Source of the DNA: Bacteriovorax stolpii
GTDB taxonomy: Bacteria > Bdellovibrionota > Bacteriovoracia > Bacteriovoracales > Bacteriovoracaceae
Assembly: GCA_945883845.1 (NCBI GenBank)
Contig: CAMCYI010000012.1
Location: forward strand, 57,921 to 121,920
Reading direction: 5' to 3'
DNA length: 64,000 nt
Part shown: in pieces, positions 7,638 through 15,926 of the stretch
How positions within the stretch are numbered: the stretch's first letter is position 1
Layout: the number at the start of each line of letters is the position of its first letter
The notes under the pieces: model-generated
What the model was told of the DNA's origin: nothing
Databases searched by the model: none
Seen by the model: the letters and a program-made list of their open reading frames with translations, nothing else
Translations under genes and position numbers: made by a program

Positions 7638-8774
7638 ATGAGTACTGACGTACGTTCTGACGTAAACCAACATTTTAAATTCACGCTCCAGCACGTCGAT
7701 AAAAACTGCGGTGCCCGCGCAGGTTTGATTCACACTCCACATGGCGATATTGAAACACCCGTTTTCATGCCCGTGGGAACACACGGTGCGATCAAAGCGC
7801 TTCAACCCAAAGAACTCGTCGATCTCTCCATCGAGATCTTGCTCTCAAATACGTATCATTTGCACCTGACACCGGGATCAGAATTGATCGCGAAAGCAGG
7901 GGGCCTTCATAAGTTCATGGGATGGGATCGACCGATCCTGACTGACTCCGGGGGGTTTCAGGTTTTCTCTTTGCAGAAGAATTCCATCACTGAAGAAGGT
8001 GCCAATTTCAAAGGTGCTAAAGGCGAGAACGTTCTGTTGACTCCTGAAATATCCATTCAGGTTCAGCAGAATCTTGGTTCCGACATCATGATGGCGTTCG
8101 ATGAATGTATTCCGTATCCGGCCTCAGAAGATTACGTGAAAAATTCTATCGCACGCACTCACCGCTGGCTCGATCGCTGCGTGGATGCTTGGACTAATCC
8201 TAAGCAAGCTCTTTTCGGAATTGTTCAGGGGGGTGTTTACGACAAGTATCGCGAAGTCTGTATTGAGGAAGTGACGAAGAGAAATCTTCCTGGTTATGCG
8301 ATCGGTGGAGTTTCCGTAGGTGAAGGTCCTGAGCATATGGAAAAAGTGGTGAAGTTCACTGCTCCTCTCATGCCAAAGGATAAACCTCGCTACGTTATGG
8401 GTGTGGGAATGCCCGAAGATCTTCTCATGATCTGGGAACATGGAATTGATATGAGTGACTGTATCATTCCAACGAAATTTGCCCGCGGAGGAACTCTCTT
8501 CACTAACCGTGGAAAAATTCGCATCGAACACAAAAACTATCGTCGTGATTTTTTTCCTATCGAACCAAACCTGAAAGACTACGTGAACACAAACTTCACG
8601 CGCGCCTACATCAAACACCTTTTTGATTCTAATGAAATTCTTGGCCAGATTCTGGCGACAGCCCACAATATTGCATTCTACAAATCCATGGCCGTGCGTG
8701 CACGCAAGGCCATCCTTGAAGACCGCTACATGGAATTTAAAAATGAATTCCTGGCAGGATACAAAAGAGATTAG
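7638..8774 (+). CDS. tgt: Queuine tRNA-ribosyltransferase, zinc-site variant
   Basis: Bacterial TGT exchanges guanine-34 of GUN-anticodon tRNAs for preQ1 in queuosine synthesis. The 378 residues follow the family throughout: LTDSGGFQVFSL with Asp103, GIVQGG, IGGVSVGEG, GVGMPEDLL, and SDCIIPTKFARGG with nucleophile Asp274. The striking difference is the zinc site. Where other TGTs have CxCxxC after the PL(D/E)P turn, this one has PNLKDYVN (310-317), with no cysteine; the fourth ligand His (TAHNIAFY, His343) is kept. The loop normally reading PTRxxRNG is PTKFARGG. The ATG at 7638 has GAAGGAAG upstream and is preferred over an earlier in-frame start. The stop overlaps the convergent lipoprotein stop by 4 nt. 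Confidence 0.9.
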   Translation: MSTDVRSDVNQHFKFTLQHVDKNCGARAGLIHTPHGDIETPVFMPVGTHGAIKALQPKELVDLSIEILLSNTYHLHLTPGSELIAKAGGLHKFMGWDRPILTDSGGFQVFSLQKNSITEEGANFKGAKGENVLLTPEISIQVQQNLGSDIMMAFDECIPYPASEDYVKNSIARTHRWLDRCVDAWTNPKQALFGIVQGGVYDKYREVCIEEVTKRNLPGYAIGGVSVGEGPEHMEKVVKFTAPLMPKDKPRYVMGVGMPEDLLMIWEHGIDMSDCIIPTKFARGGTLFTNRGKIRIEHKNYRRDFFPIEPNLKDYVNTNFTRAYIKHLFDSNEILGQILATAHNIAFYKSMAVRARKAILEDRYMEFKNEFLAGYKRD

Positions 8775-11371
8775 CGCGAGATTTGCTTTTTAATCTGAGG
8801 TCGCTTGATCTTTCCTTCCAGTCTTAAAGCGTCGTAGGTAAGATTGAGACGGAAAGCAATATCGAGCTTCGATGTTTCGAGAGCCGCGGCATCTTCAATC
8901 GCATCCCAACCTTCATTCAGGCATCTTTGCTGCGGTGACATTCCAAAGAATCCAAGAATTCTGCTGCTGGAAAGTCTATTCTCACAATCCCGCTTTAGGT
9001 TTTTCGCTTCTTCGAGAATTTTACCCTCGAGAATATTGAGCACTTCTGCACGCAGCTGAGAATTGTTGGCAATCATCCACTGAGTAAACTCAGGCGCAGC
9101 TGCAATATTATTACAAATTTTATTCTGCAAAACTGGTTTAAACAGCTCGGTTTTCAAGTGTGCCTGAGGTTCAAAAGGAATAGACTTCATGGCCTCCTTT
9201 CGACAATCGGCCTGAATGTGATCCATTCCTACCCAATCAAGATTGGCAAGAATCTTCGCGCGGATGGCCGGAGACTGAGTTTCACCATCCATGAATTCTT
9301 TAGCAGCTTTGAGTTCAGATTCTTTCAGCTTTAGAAATTCTGCCGTGAGGGCCTTTGAGATTCTCTTTTCAAGATCTTTTTTTAGGAACGATTTCTCTGA
9401 ACTTAAAGAAACATGCTCACCTTTGAATTGCATCTGCGAGAGAATTTTTTCTTCGAGTTCATCAAAACCATTGTTAACACAGTTGTAGAGCGAGCTTACA
9501 AGATATCCGTCACTGACAGTGAACTTGCGTCCCGTAGGTTGCTGTTCATCATCCGACCCCAACGCCTGGCAACTATCCCAAAGATTTTTCGACTCGCTCT
9601 TGATGAGATCCGCACTTGTCTCAAGGAGATTATGATAGAACGATCCCGCGAGCTCGGCCTGAGAGTCATACGAATAAAGTGTTGAAACGATCTGACGAGC
9701 ATCAAAGATATTTTGACCAGGATTGATTCCCTGAGCATTTCCTATTTCATCGGCAGCAGATTCAAGTCGCTCTTTGTAACAAACACGCGGATTTTTTGCT
9801 TCGGAACATTCAATGAAGATGTTTCTCACATCCTTACTCATCTGCTCGTCAGTAAGTCTGGCAAGTTTTGAAAGATAAGAGGGATCCTGTTTAAACCCAT
9901 CGAGTTGCTGGCCGAGGTTCTCAAGGATCGAACGATTCAGTCCTGACAACCATGTCCGTTTTTCAGGAATTGGTCTGGTTTGTTCGCAGGCTTCAGGTTC
10001 AGAGGCCAGGACCATACCATCGATGAGTTGAGTGAGTTCCGGAAGCTTAAGCTCAAGACAACTTCTGAAAGCAGGATTCAGGCCATTCGCCATTTCCACA
10101 GGAAGTCTCAGAACAGGACCACTGAGAGTGAGAGATGAACTTTGCTGACAAGTAATCAGCACCTGCATAATATTTTTTGCAATCTCTGGCTTGAACTTAC
10201 TAATCCAGAAATCCGATAAACTCGGACTATCAAATGTTCGTCCGAAATAAATTTTATCGCGGATAAAATTGAAATGATTTTCAGAAGAACTATTTTTTGT
10301 CTTATCACCATCATGACGGAAATATGCGGCCATTTCCGCAAATGTTTCTGCGGGACTAGTCTTGGCATATTCGTTAACATACTTGGCATCTTTCCGACCA
10401 ACGTATTTTACCTGAGTGACTTTAGCATCATCAAGGTATTCAACCCTATCGATCTCTGCAATATCCAGATACTCCTGAGTACGGGAATAATATTGAAGTC
10501 TTCTCTCCGTTCCCCAGGCAAAATCCACATGGTGACTGAGTTCGTGAGTAACAGCTGTATAGAAATATCCGGAGTCAAAACCTGAGAACCAAAGACAGCC
10601 GTCCGAAAGATTAATGTAGCCCGCTGTACTTGCTTGTCCGCAGTGTTCGGGCTTTCCTTTCTCCTGATATTCACCGGGAGGAATTCTCTGAATTTCTTCG
10701 AGATGTCGTGTACGTACATGAGGGGCCTTCAACATCAAAGTGAGGCGCCAGAACCCATAGAGTTCTTTCTCGTTAAAAAGAAATTTTGAAAGGTCATGCT
10801 TCTTATATGGATATTGTGAAAAGTCGCCCGGGTCTACTTTCTTCTCTTCAGGGATAACCCACTGGTACTCGCCGGGATTGATAGAATTCTGTCTTGGAAC
10901 CATGTTATCGGCCGCAAGAAGGCTTCCGAATTTTAAATACCAGAGATAGTGAACATAACCGCCGGGATGATTTTCACGGCCATAAATACGGTTGAAGATA
11001 CAGGGAACATCCATACAACCTGAGTAGTCGATAGCATTCGGATTTTTTCTGTCACCAAGGACGAGGCCGTATTTTTTTAGGAAATTGGCCTGAGGAACAG
11101 GGATTTGTGAAAGATCAAGATGTCTCCACTTACCAGTCACCGGAGGCATGCCCGCAAATCCACTTTCAAATTCCTGGATCTGTGACTTGACCGTTTCAAC
11201 TGAGTAGAGATCCTTCACGCATTTTGGACCTTCAAGTGCGGCAAGCTTTCTTTCGAAATTGCCTGTGACAACTGGTCCATCCCACTGGGATATAAGCGAC
11301 TTCGGTTGTTTCTGACAACTTACGAATGTAAGAGATAAAACAAAGAAAAAAAATGATTTATTGTGGAGCAT
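8771..11371 (-). CDS. Large lipoprotein with HExxH metalloprotease motif
   Basis: An 866-residue lipoprotein: signal peptide ending LTFVSC with Cys at about residue 19. The N-terminal 350 residues hold a zincin-like site, THELSHH (His276, Glu277, His280 by my count), followed about 65 residues later by SPAETFAEMAAYF, where a Glu could be the third zinc ligand as in gluzincins. The C-terminal 500 residues are helical, Cys- and Lys-rich, with no recognised domain. A TTG at 11377 is an alternative start; the ATG at 11371 gives the same signal peptide. It overlaps the upstream small lipoprotein gene by 14 nt and lies downstream of the transglutaminase gene on the same strand. Probably an envelope-anchored protease; substrate unknown. 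Confidence 0.82.
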   Translation of the reverse strand: MLHNKSFFFFVLSLTFVSCQKQPKSLISQWDGPVVTGNFERKLAALEGPKCVKDLYSVETVKSQIQEFESGFAGMPPVTGKWRHLDLSQIPVPQANFLKKYGLVLGDRKNPNAIDYSGCMDVPCIFNRIYGRENHPGGYVHYLWYLKFGSLLAADNMVPRQNSINPGEYQWVIPEEKKVDPGDFSQYPYKKHDLSKFLFNEKELYGFWRLTLMLKAPHVRTRHLEEIQRIPPGEYQEKGKPEHCGQASTAGYINLSDGCLWFSGFDSGYFYTAVTHELSHHVDFAWGTERRLQYYSRTQEYLDIAEIDRVEYLDDAKVTQVKYVGRKDAKYVNEYAKTSPAETFAEMAAYFRHDGDKTKNSSSENHFNFIRDKIYFGRTFDSPSLSDFWISKFKPEIAKNIMQVLITCQQSSSLTLSGPVLRLPVEMANGLNPAFRSCLELKLPELTQLIDGMVLASEPEACEQTRPIPEKRTWLSGLNRSILENLGQQLDGFKQDPSYLSKLARLTDEQMSKDVRNIFIECSEAKNPRVCYKERLESAADEIGNAQGINPGQNIFDARQIVSTLYSYDSQAELAGSFYHNLLETSADLIKSESKNLWDSCQALGSDDEQQPTGRKFTVSDGYLVSSLYNCVNNGFDELEEKILSQMQFKGEHVSLSSEKSFLKKDLEKRISKALTAEFLKLKESELKAAKEFMDGETQSPAIRAKILANLDWVGMDHIQADCRKEAMKSIPFEPQAHLKTELFKPVLQNKICNNIAAAPEFTQWMIANNSQLRAEVLNILEGKILEEAKNLKRDCENRLSSSRILGFFGMSPQQRCLNEGWDAIEDAAALETSKLDIAFRLNLTYDALRLEGKIKRPQIKKQISR

Positions 11372-11792
11372 ATTCAATCACTCTTGAAACGAAATCGCTT
11401 CCATCAGTATAAAGAACACTAAGACCTCTTGAAGGACAGGCGAGTTCTTTCTCTGCAGCTTCGTGGTCTGCAGGTTTCAGGATTTTTTCGGTGGTCTCGC
11501 ATTCTTTGAAATTATTTTTCCAGAACAAAAGAGTTGTTTCATCTGCTTTGGGCTGGCGAAAACTATTCGTAACAATATCACCCTTCACCTGAAATTTTTC
11601 ATCGCCGGGATAATTCAAGATTTTCCCGTTTTCTGTAGGGATGGATTCTTCTTTGAGGGGCTGCCCTTTTTCGCGGATCAAATCGGCCACAGTCATCTTG
11701 CCGTAGGCTTTATGAGATGTGTGTTTCGGTCCACAGGCGAATACGAAAAGAAGCACGGGAAATAGGATGAGTTGAAACCGGATTTTGGTCAT
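11358..11792 (-). CDS. Small lipoprotein
   Basis: A 144-residue lipoprotein with signal sequence ILFPVLLFVFAC (Cys20). The mature part is hydrophilic and ends VLYTDGSDFVSRVIEYAPQ. The segment MTVADLIREKGQPLKEE resembles the start of small outer-membrane assembly-type lipoproteins (the SmpA/OmlA-like idea is only a resemblance). Its 3' end overlaps the start of the HExxH lipoprotein gene, so the two are probably translated together. No enzymatic motif is visible. Confidence 0.75.
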   Translation of the reverse strand: MTKIRFQLILFPVLLFVFACGPKHTSHKAYGKMTVADLIREKGQPLKEESIPTENGKILNYPGDEKFQVKGDIVTNSFRQPKADETTLLFWKNNFKECETTEKILKPADHEAAEKELACPSRGLSVLYTDGSDFVSRVIEYAPQ

Positions 11793-11806
11793 TCCGGCTT
11801 ATCGGA

Positions 11807-11843
11807 AGAAGAGACCTACTGCTTAAGTAGGTCTCTTCTTTTT
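11807..11843. terminator. Strong hairpin between lipoprotein and transglutaminase genes
   Basis: A perfect 14-bp inverted repeat (11807-11820 and 11826-11839) with a 5-nt loop, followed on the plus strand by TTTTA. The U-tract is on the plus-strand side although both flanking genes run leftward; on the minus strand the arm is followed by TCC, not U's. It may separate the transglutaminase transcript from the lipoproteins, or protect its 3' end. Confidence 0.55.
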
Positions 11844-11852
11844 ATAGAAATA

Positions 11853-13022
11853 TCAGCGTTTTACAGGACGATAAATGTTAGCAAGACCAGCGAGAGGCAT
11901 AGGTGAATTGAGGAATTTAGAGTCTCTGCGCTTCATCCACAGGAAGTCCGGACGAGTCGCTGTAATCCACTCTCCGCCTACGATCTGACCTCTGCCATCC
12001 ATTTCGAGAATGTACTCGTAATCTTTGTGACGGAAGACCTGATTAGGAGTTCCTGTAACAGGTTTTTTCTGAACAAAGTGAGTCATTCCTGTCTGAGCTC
12101 TTTCCGGAGTCCAGAACTGAAGCTCTTCTCCGTAAGTCATACGAGTGGCAATGCGAACTTTTCTTTCAATGCCCTGGGCGCGATCTGCTCCGGAGACATC
12201 TTCTTCACCAACAAGTTTAGAATTATAACCGTAGATAGGCTGGTTCCAGATATCATTCATACGATCGATATCAGCAACAAAGCTTTTCGAATGAATACCA
12301 ATCATGTTTGTAATCACGATGTGAAATGCGCCGGCGTTTGTATCACGACATTTCTCTGATTCAAACTGCTCTTCGGTTGGAACAGGGATCTGGCCGTCAC
12401 GAGGATCTTCTTCTCCAGGAACTTTACCGCGAATATCACATCTCTCACCTACGCGTGCATATGCACCCATAGAGTTGTATGCGTCGTGCATAGCGAGGAG
12501 GCCTTTCACGTCAGATGAGCCGAAAGGTACTTTAATTCCATCTTTGTTCTGGACTACAATCTGACCAGGCTCAGGATAGTTGGCGGCAGCGAGAGACCAA
12601 CCATGACAAATTCCTTCCCACCAGAGATCGTTAGCAGAAACGAGGCTCAATACTCTGCGTGTGAGCGTGTAGCTATAATCACCTTGAGAGATATCATAAA
12701 GTTCTGCCGGCGAAAGTTCAGATAATTCTTTTGAGGTCATTTTCAAAAGTTGAGCTTTTGTTTTCAGCTTGTACTTAAACGGTTCAGGATTCGGGCTGTT
12801 CCAACGGTAGGCAATCCCACCCTTATTAGAAGGCCAGTAAGTTTCTGACCAGGCCAGACGATTGTCATTGAGCTTACCACTCATGGGAACTTCATTGAAT
12901 CCCATCAGCATGTTAGATCCGGTGATCTGGTTAAAGTTCGAGGGCATGTTGATCCCGCCAAATCTTTCGGCATAAACAACTGTGCTCAAAATGAAAGTCG
13001 TGATTGCCAGAAACATTTTCAT
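11853..13022 (-). CDS. Secreted transglutaminase-elicitor-like protein
   Basis: A 389-residue exported protein (signal peptide MKMFLAITTFILSTVVYA, cut before ERFG). It matches the family of the Phytophthora GP42 calcium-dependent transglutaminase elicitor (Pfam TGase_elicitor), which also occurs in some bacteria. The catalytic Cys lies in WWEGICHGWSLAA (Cys139); the His and Asp candidates are in GAFHIVITNMIG (His234) and FVADIDRMNDIWNQP (Asp251/253). Enzymes of this type form isopeptide cross-links between Gln and Lys. AAGGAAG precedes the ATG and a good sigma-70 promoter lies at 13058-13086. Predicted to be periplasmic or secreted. Confidence 0.88.
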   Translation of the reverse strand: MKMFLAITTFILSTVVYAERFGGINMPSNFNQITGSNMLMGFNEVPMSGKLNDNRLAWSETYWPSNKGGIAYRWNSPNPEPFKYKLKTKAQLLKMTSKELSELSPAELYDISQGDYSYTLTRRVLSLVSANDLWWEGICHGWSLAAANYPEPGQIVVQNKDGIKVPFGSSDVKGLLAMHDAYNSMGAYARVGERCDIRGKVPGEEDPRDGQIPVPTEEQFESEKCRDTNAGAFHIVITNMIGIHSKSFVADIDRMNDIWNQPIYGYNSKLVGEEDVSGADRAQGIERKVRIATRMTYGEELQFWTPERAQTGMTHFVQKKPVTGTPNQVFRHKDYEYILEMDGRGQIVGGEWITATRPDFLWMKRRDSKFLNSPMPLAGLANIYRPVKR

Positions 13023-13057
13023 AAAATTTCTTCCTTGGTTTAAGAAAAGCTTTGAAA

Positions 13058-13086
13058 TTTATAACTGTAGTACGTATTTTTCTCAA
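13058..13086 (-). promoter_or_regulatory. Sigma-70-type promoter of the transglutaminase gene
   Basis: On the minus strand TTGAGA (13081-13086) and TATAAA (13058-13063) are separated by exactly 17 bp, 35 nt upstream of the transglutaminase ATG. Confidence 0.65.
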
Positions 13087-13234
13087 GATGCCAGAGTGGC
13101 ACCGACCACTAAAACCACAATGAAGTTTCAAATGACTGAAAGTGAATTTGCAGGCCTAAGAATGAAATGGAGTGTCTCGAGAATCAATTAAGGTATAGGA
13201 CCACAAATGTAAGAAAAGAAATGAACGTGATGAA

Positions 13235-14356
13235 CTATTTTTCAGTCTCGATCGCGAGACTGATGATCTCCGTGAGCTTTTTCAGGTCTTCTTTTGTCAC
13301 ATTATGAAAGAGTGCGATCCGGAATTGGTTTCTTCCGAGCTTCCGATAGCCTTCGATATCAATCGCAACACCTTGTGCTCTTAAAACTTTGGCAAGATCA
13401 TCTACAGAATATTTTGCATCGACATCTATTGTGACAACTGCTTCTGAACGGAACTTTGATTCCTTAATATAGGGAGAGAGATAAGTTTTTTCTTCTGCCC
13501 ATCCGTACATGAGAGCAGCTTTTTCTTTCGCCATGCTGATCACAGTGTCTTCACTGAGCGTGTTCATGATCTTAATCTGCTCGTTCATAAAAAACAAAGT
13601 GGAGATTGAAGGCGTATTGTACGTTTGATTGGCCTTTCCATTCTCTACTGCGTGAATCAGCCGCATGGATTCAGGAATGTATCTTGTCTTATCCTGATTG
13701 ATCGCCTCGATACGCTTAATGGCCTTCGGAGACACGATCGCAATAAACAAACCGCCTTCAGAAGCAAAAACTTTTTGAGGAGAGAAATAATAAAAATCCA
13801 CTTTATTGAAATCAACTTTGATCTGCCCTGCACCTGAAGTCGCGTCCATCGCCAGAAGAACATCTTCGCCCTGAAGTTTCGGAATTTCTGAAAGCATGAC
13901 ACCCGTAGAAGTTTCGTTCAGGGTACAACAGATCATATCAAAATTGGCTTTTTCATAAGGATTGATCCCCTGGCCGTACTCAACCCTGATTGCTTCCGCT
14001 TTGATCCATGGAACAGCTTTATGTGCCTTGTACCATTTCTCAGAAAACTCGCCGCAGACAAAATGCAAAGAAGATTTCTTGACCATTCCCAGAGCAAGCA
14101 TGTCCCAGAGCTGAGTCGCTCCGCCGTTTCCAAGAATTATCTCGTGGCCCGCAGGAATTTTAAAATAAGTCCTGAGACCATCCTGAACTTCCTTAACCAG
14201 TTTTCGGACAGCATCTTTACGGTGGCTCGTGCCCAATAAGCTATTGCCTGTCTTGCGAAGAGCATCCAGTGAACTTAAAGGGATAAGTGAAGGACCGACA
14301 CCAAAACGGGGATCAGATGGTTTGAGATGATTTGGGACGACGAAATTTTCAAACAT
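13235..14356 (-). CDS. serC: Phosphoserine aminotransferase
   Basis: A 373-residue PLP enzyme of class V converting 3-phosphohydroxypyruvate to phosphoserine in serine biosynthesis. The PLP lysine is Lys195 in FSPQKVFASEGG; RFGVGPSLIP at the N-terminus, LLGTSHRKDAV, GNGGATQLWD and CCTLNETSTG are typical SerC blocks. The N-terminus and overall pattern resemble the actinobacterial subtype more than E. coli SerC. It stands alone on the minus strand, facing away from the barrel gene. No serA or serB is in the window. Confidence 0.9.
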   Translation of the reverse strand: MFENFVVPNHLKPSDPRFGVGPSLIPLSSLDALRKTGNSLLGTSHRKDAVRKLVKEVQDGLRTYFKIPAGHEIILGNGGATQLWDMLALGMVKKSSLHFVCGEFSEKWYKAHKAVPWIKAEAIRVEYGQGINPYEKANFDMICCTLNETSTGVMLSEIPKLQGEDVLLAMDATSGAGQIKVDFNKVDFYYFSPQKVFASEGGLFIAIVSPKAIKRIEAINQDKTRYIPESMRLIHAVENGKANQTYNTPSISTLFFMNEQIKIMNTLSEDTVISMAKEKAALMYGWAEEKTYLSPYIKESKFRSEAVVTIDVDAKYSVDDLAKVLRAQGVAIDIEGYRKLGRNQFRIALFHNVTKEDLKKLTEIISLAIETEK

Positions 14357-14425
14357 AATATGACCTGGGAAAATAAATATGCTCTATGATAGCGGGACGC
14401 TTCAGAATTTGGTAGTCATAATGGA

Positions 14426-15088
14426 ATGACAAAAATTCTCACCTTCACTTTTATCTGGCTGGTCTTGAGCGCAAATGCTTTGTGTCAAGACATCCAAGAC
14501 ACTCCAGTCGCACCTTCCCACTCTCTGGAAGAGAGCGATGAGTCTGCTGAAGCCGATACCAGCCATCTGGAGGCCTATAATTTTAACGGCGGTTTCCATA
14601 CTGAATTCTACAACGCTGTTCAGACTGATTCATCAGGAACATTAAGAAAATTACAATTTGCGCCTACCATTGGTGGCGGTCTTTCCTATGCCTTCAGTCC
14701 GCCCTGGAGATTTCTTCCAGAGGCAAACTGGGTTCTTCCCCGTTTCGATGAAGACACCAGGATTATGAAAAACATCTTCATGATTCGTGCAGATCTGGGT
14801 TACGACATATTTGATTGGTTACGTCTCAGGATCGGAACAAGTCTGATGTGGCTCAACCAACATGGTCGCGGCGGCCGGGCCAAGCTGAAAAATGGTAACG
14901 ATACTTCGACATTTTATTATCCATCGGAAAACCGCTCCAGCCTCAACAACACTCTCGATCTCGGAGCAGAAATCAAGTTTTCCGATGAGTGGTCCGTGCG
15001 GATGCAGACTTACACGTACGCACTTTTCAAGCAGGAGAGACGACAACTCTCCTATACACTTTTCTTAACCTATTACTGGAAGCAGTGA
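14426..15088 (+). CDS. Exported beta-barrel-like protein
   Basis: A 220-residue protein with a signal peptide (MTKILTFTFIWLVLSANALC, ending before QDIQD). An acidic linker (EESDESAEADTSHLEAY) leads to amphipathic strands such as FAPTIGGGLSYAF, WLRLRIGTSLMWL and LDLGAEIKF, ending YTLFLTYYWKQ. This pattern fits a small outer-membrane barrel. The Cys at position 20 precedes Q, but the upstream NAL is a plausible lipobox, so a lipoprotein cannot be excluded. The matrixin gene starts 7 nt after its stop, so the two form an operon. Confidence 0.75.
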   Translation: MTKILTFTFIWLVLSANALCQDIQDTPVAPSHSLEESDESAEADTSHLEAYNFNGGFHTEFYNAVQTDSSGTLRKLQFAPTIGGGLSYAFSPPWRFLPEANWVLPRFDEDTRIMKNIFMIRADLGYDIFDWLRLRIGTSLMWLNQHGRGGRAKLKNGNDTSTFYYPSENRSSLNNTLDLGAEIKFSDEWSVRMQTYTYALFKQERRQLSYTLFLTYYWKQ

Positions 15089-15095
15089 GAATTTT

Positions 15096-15926
15096 ATGAA
15101 AGCTTTTTTTATCCTTTTTTTGCTCTCTCCAATATTTGCAAACGCATTTACACTCAATAATAATTTCGAAGCATCTTTTGCAGACAATGAAGTCAAAGTT
15201 TCTGTCGACCGCAACACGAGTTGTGCCAATGCCGGCATGACAGTGTACGAGCTCACAGATCTTGTTAAGCCTGCTGTGAATAAATTCTGGAATACGGTCC
15301 CGACTTCTGCCCTTGAACTAAAATCTTCCGGCTTTACGGGCCCGATTGATAACATCAGTTCGGCAACTGGCAGACTTTGTCCTCCGACGGATGATGAGTG
15401 TATCGCTGAAGCCGGCTCGGACCTTATCCCACCAGTCAAAGACATCGTCATCGCCTGCAGTCAGAACCAGGATAATTTTGGCGAGGCCAATGTTCTTGCT
15501 GTCACAGTACCTAACAATTTTAGCGGAAAGAAAATCAAAGGTGCCGTCATCCTGATAAATAACTTCTCGACTGACTTCGCCAGGCTCTCGCGCTCGGACA
15601 GAATTTCAGTCATTGCTCATGAGATTGGTCACGCCATCGGACTTGGACACGCAAAAGATAAATCAGCTTTGATGTACTACCGCACAGTCAAACTCAGAAA
15701 GGCCCTCGGCCAGGACGACGTAGATGGCGTGAGTTATCTTTATCCCATTCACATTGATGGTTGTGGTGCTTTTGGTGGTCTATTTGGTGGAACAATTTCG
15801 ACAGACAAGAATGATAAAGGCGGGAATTTCCCTTACTGGCCAATGGTCATTTCTTTCATGGCGATGATCGCTATCTTTGAAATGCTCAAGGCCATGAAAA
15901 ATTCACGCCTCAGTTTTAGATTTTAA
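15096..15926 (+). CDS. Exported matrixin-type metalloprotease with C-terminal membrane segment
   Basis: A 276-residue metzincin. Signal peptide MKAFFILFLLSPIFANA; zinc-binding motif HEIGHAIGLGH (His175, Glu176, His179, His185) and Met-turn ALMYY (Met193), as in MMP/astacin-like M10 enzymes; QDDVDGVSYLYP after it is also typical of matrixins. Five cysteines precede the catalytic core. A C-terminal hydrophobic segment (about 246-262) followed by a basic tail ending RLSFRF would anchor it in a membrane or act as a sorting signal. It follows the barrel gene by 7 nt. The 3' end overlaps the aminopeptidase gene by 11 nt. Confidence 0.88.
   Translation: MKAFFILFLLSPIFANAFTLNNNFEASFADNEVKVSVDRNTSCANAGMTVYELTDLVKPAVNKFWNTVPTSALELKSSGFTGPIDNISSATGRLCPPTDDECIAEAGSDLIPPVKDIVIACSQNQDNFGEANVLAVTVPNNFSGKKIKGAVILINNFSTDFARLSRSDRISVIAHEIGHAIGLGHAKDKSALMYYRTVKLRKALGQDDVDGVSYLYPIHIDGCGAFGGLFGGTISTDKNDKGGNFPYWPMVISFMAMIAIFEMLKAMKNSRLSFRF

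Noticed and set aside
7638..8774. Reading the Cys-less Tgt as a DpdA-type DNA 7-deazaguanine transferase
   Set aside because: The sequence follows bacterial tRNA TGT closely from end to end and no other DNA-modification or restriction gene lies nearby.
12982..13191. Plus-strand frame ending in a short MKFQMTESEF... peptide
   Set aside because: It runs through the transglutaminase start and promoter region and has no independent support.
14411..14428. CATAAT before the 14426 barrel gene as a leaderless promoter
   Set aside because: The predicted transcription start would fall inside the ORF after the ATG, and no -35 is visible.
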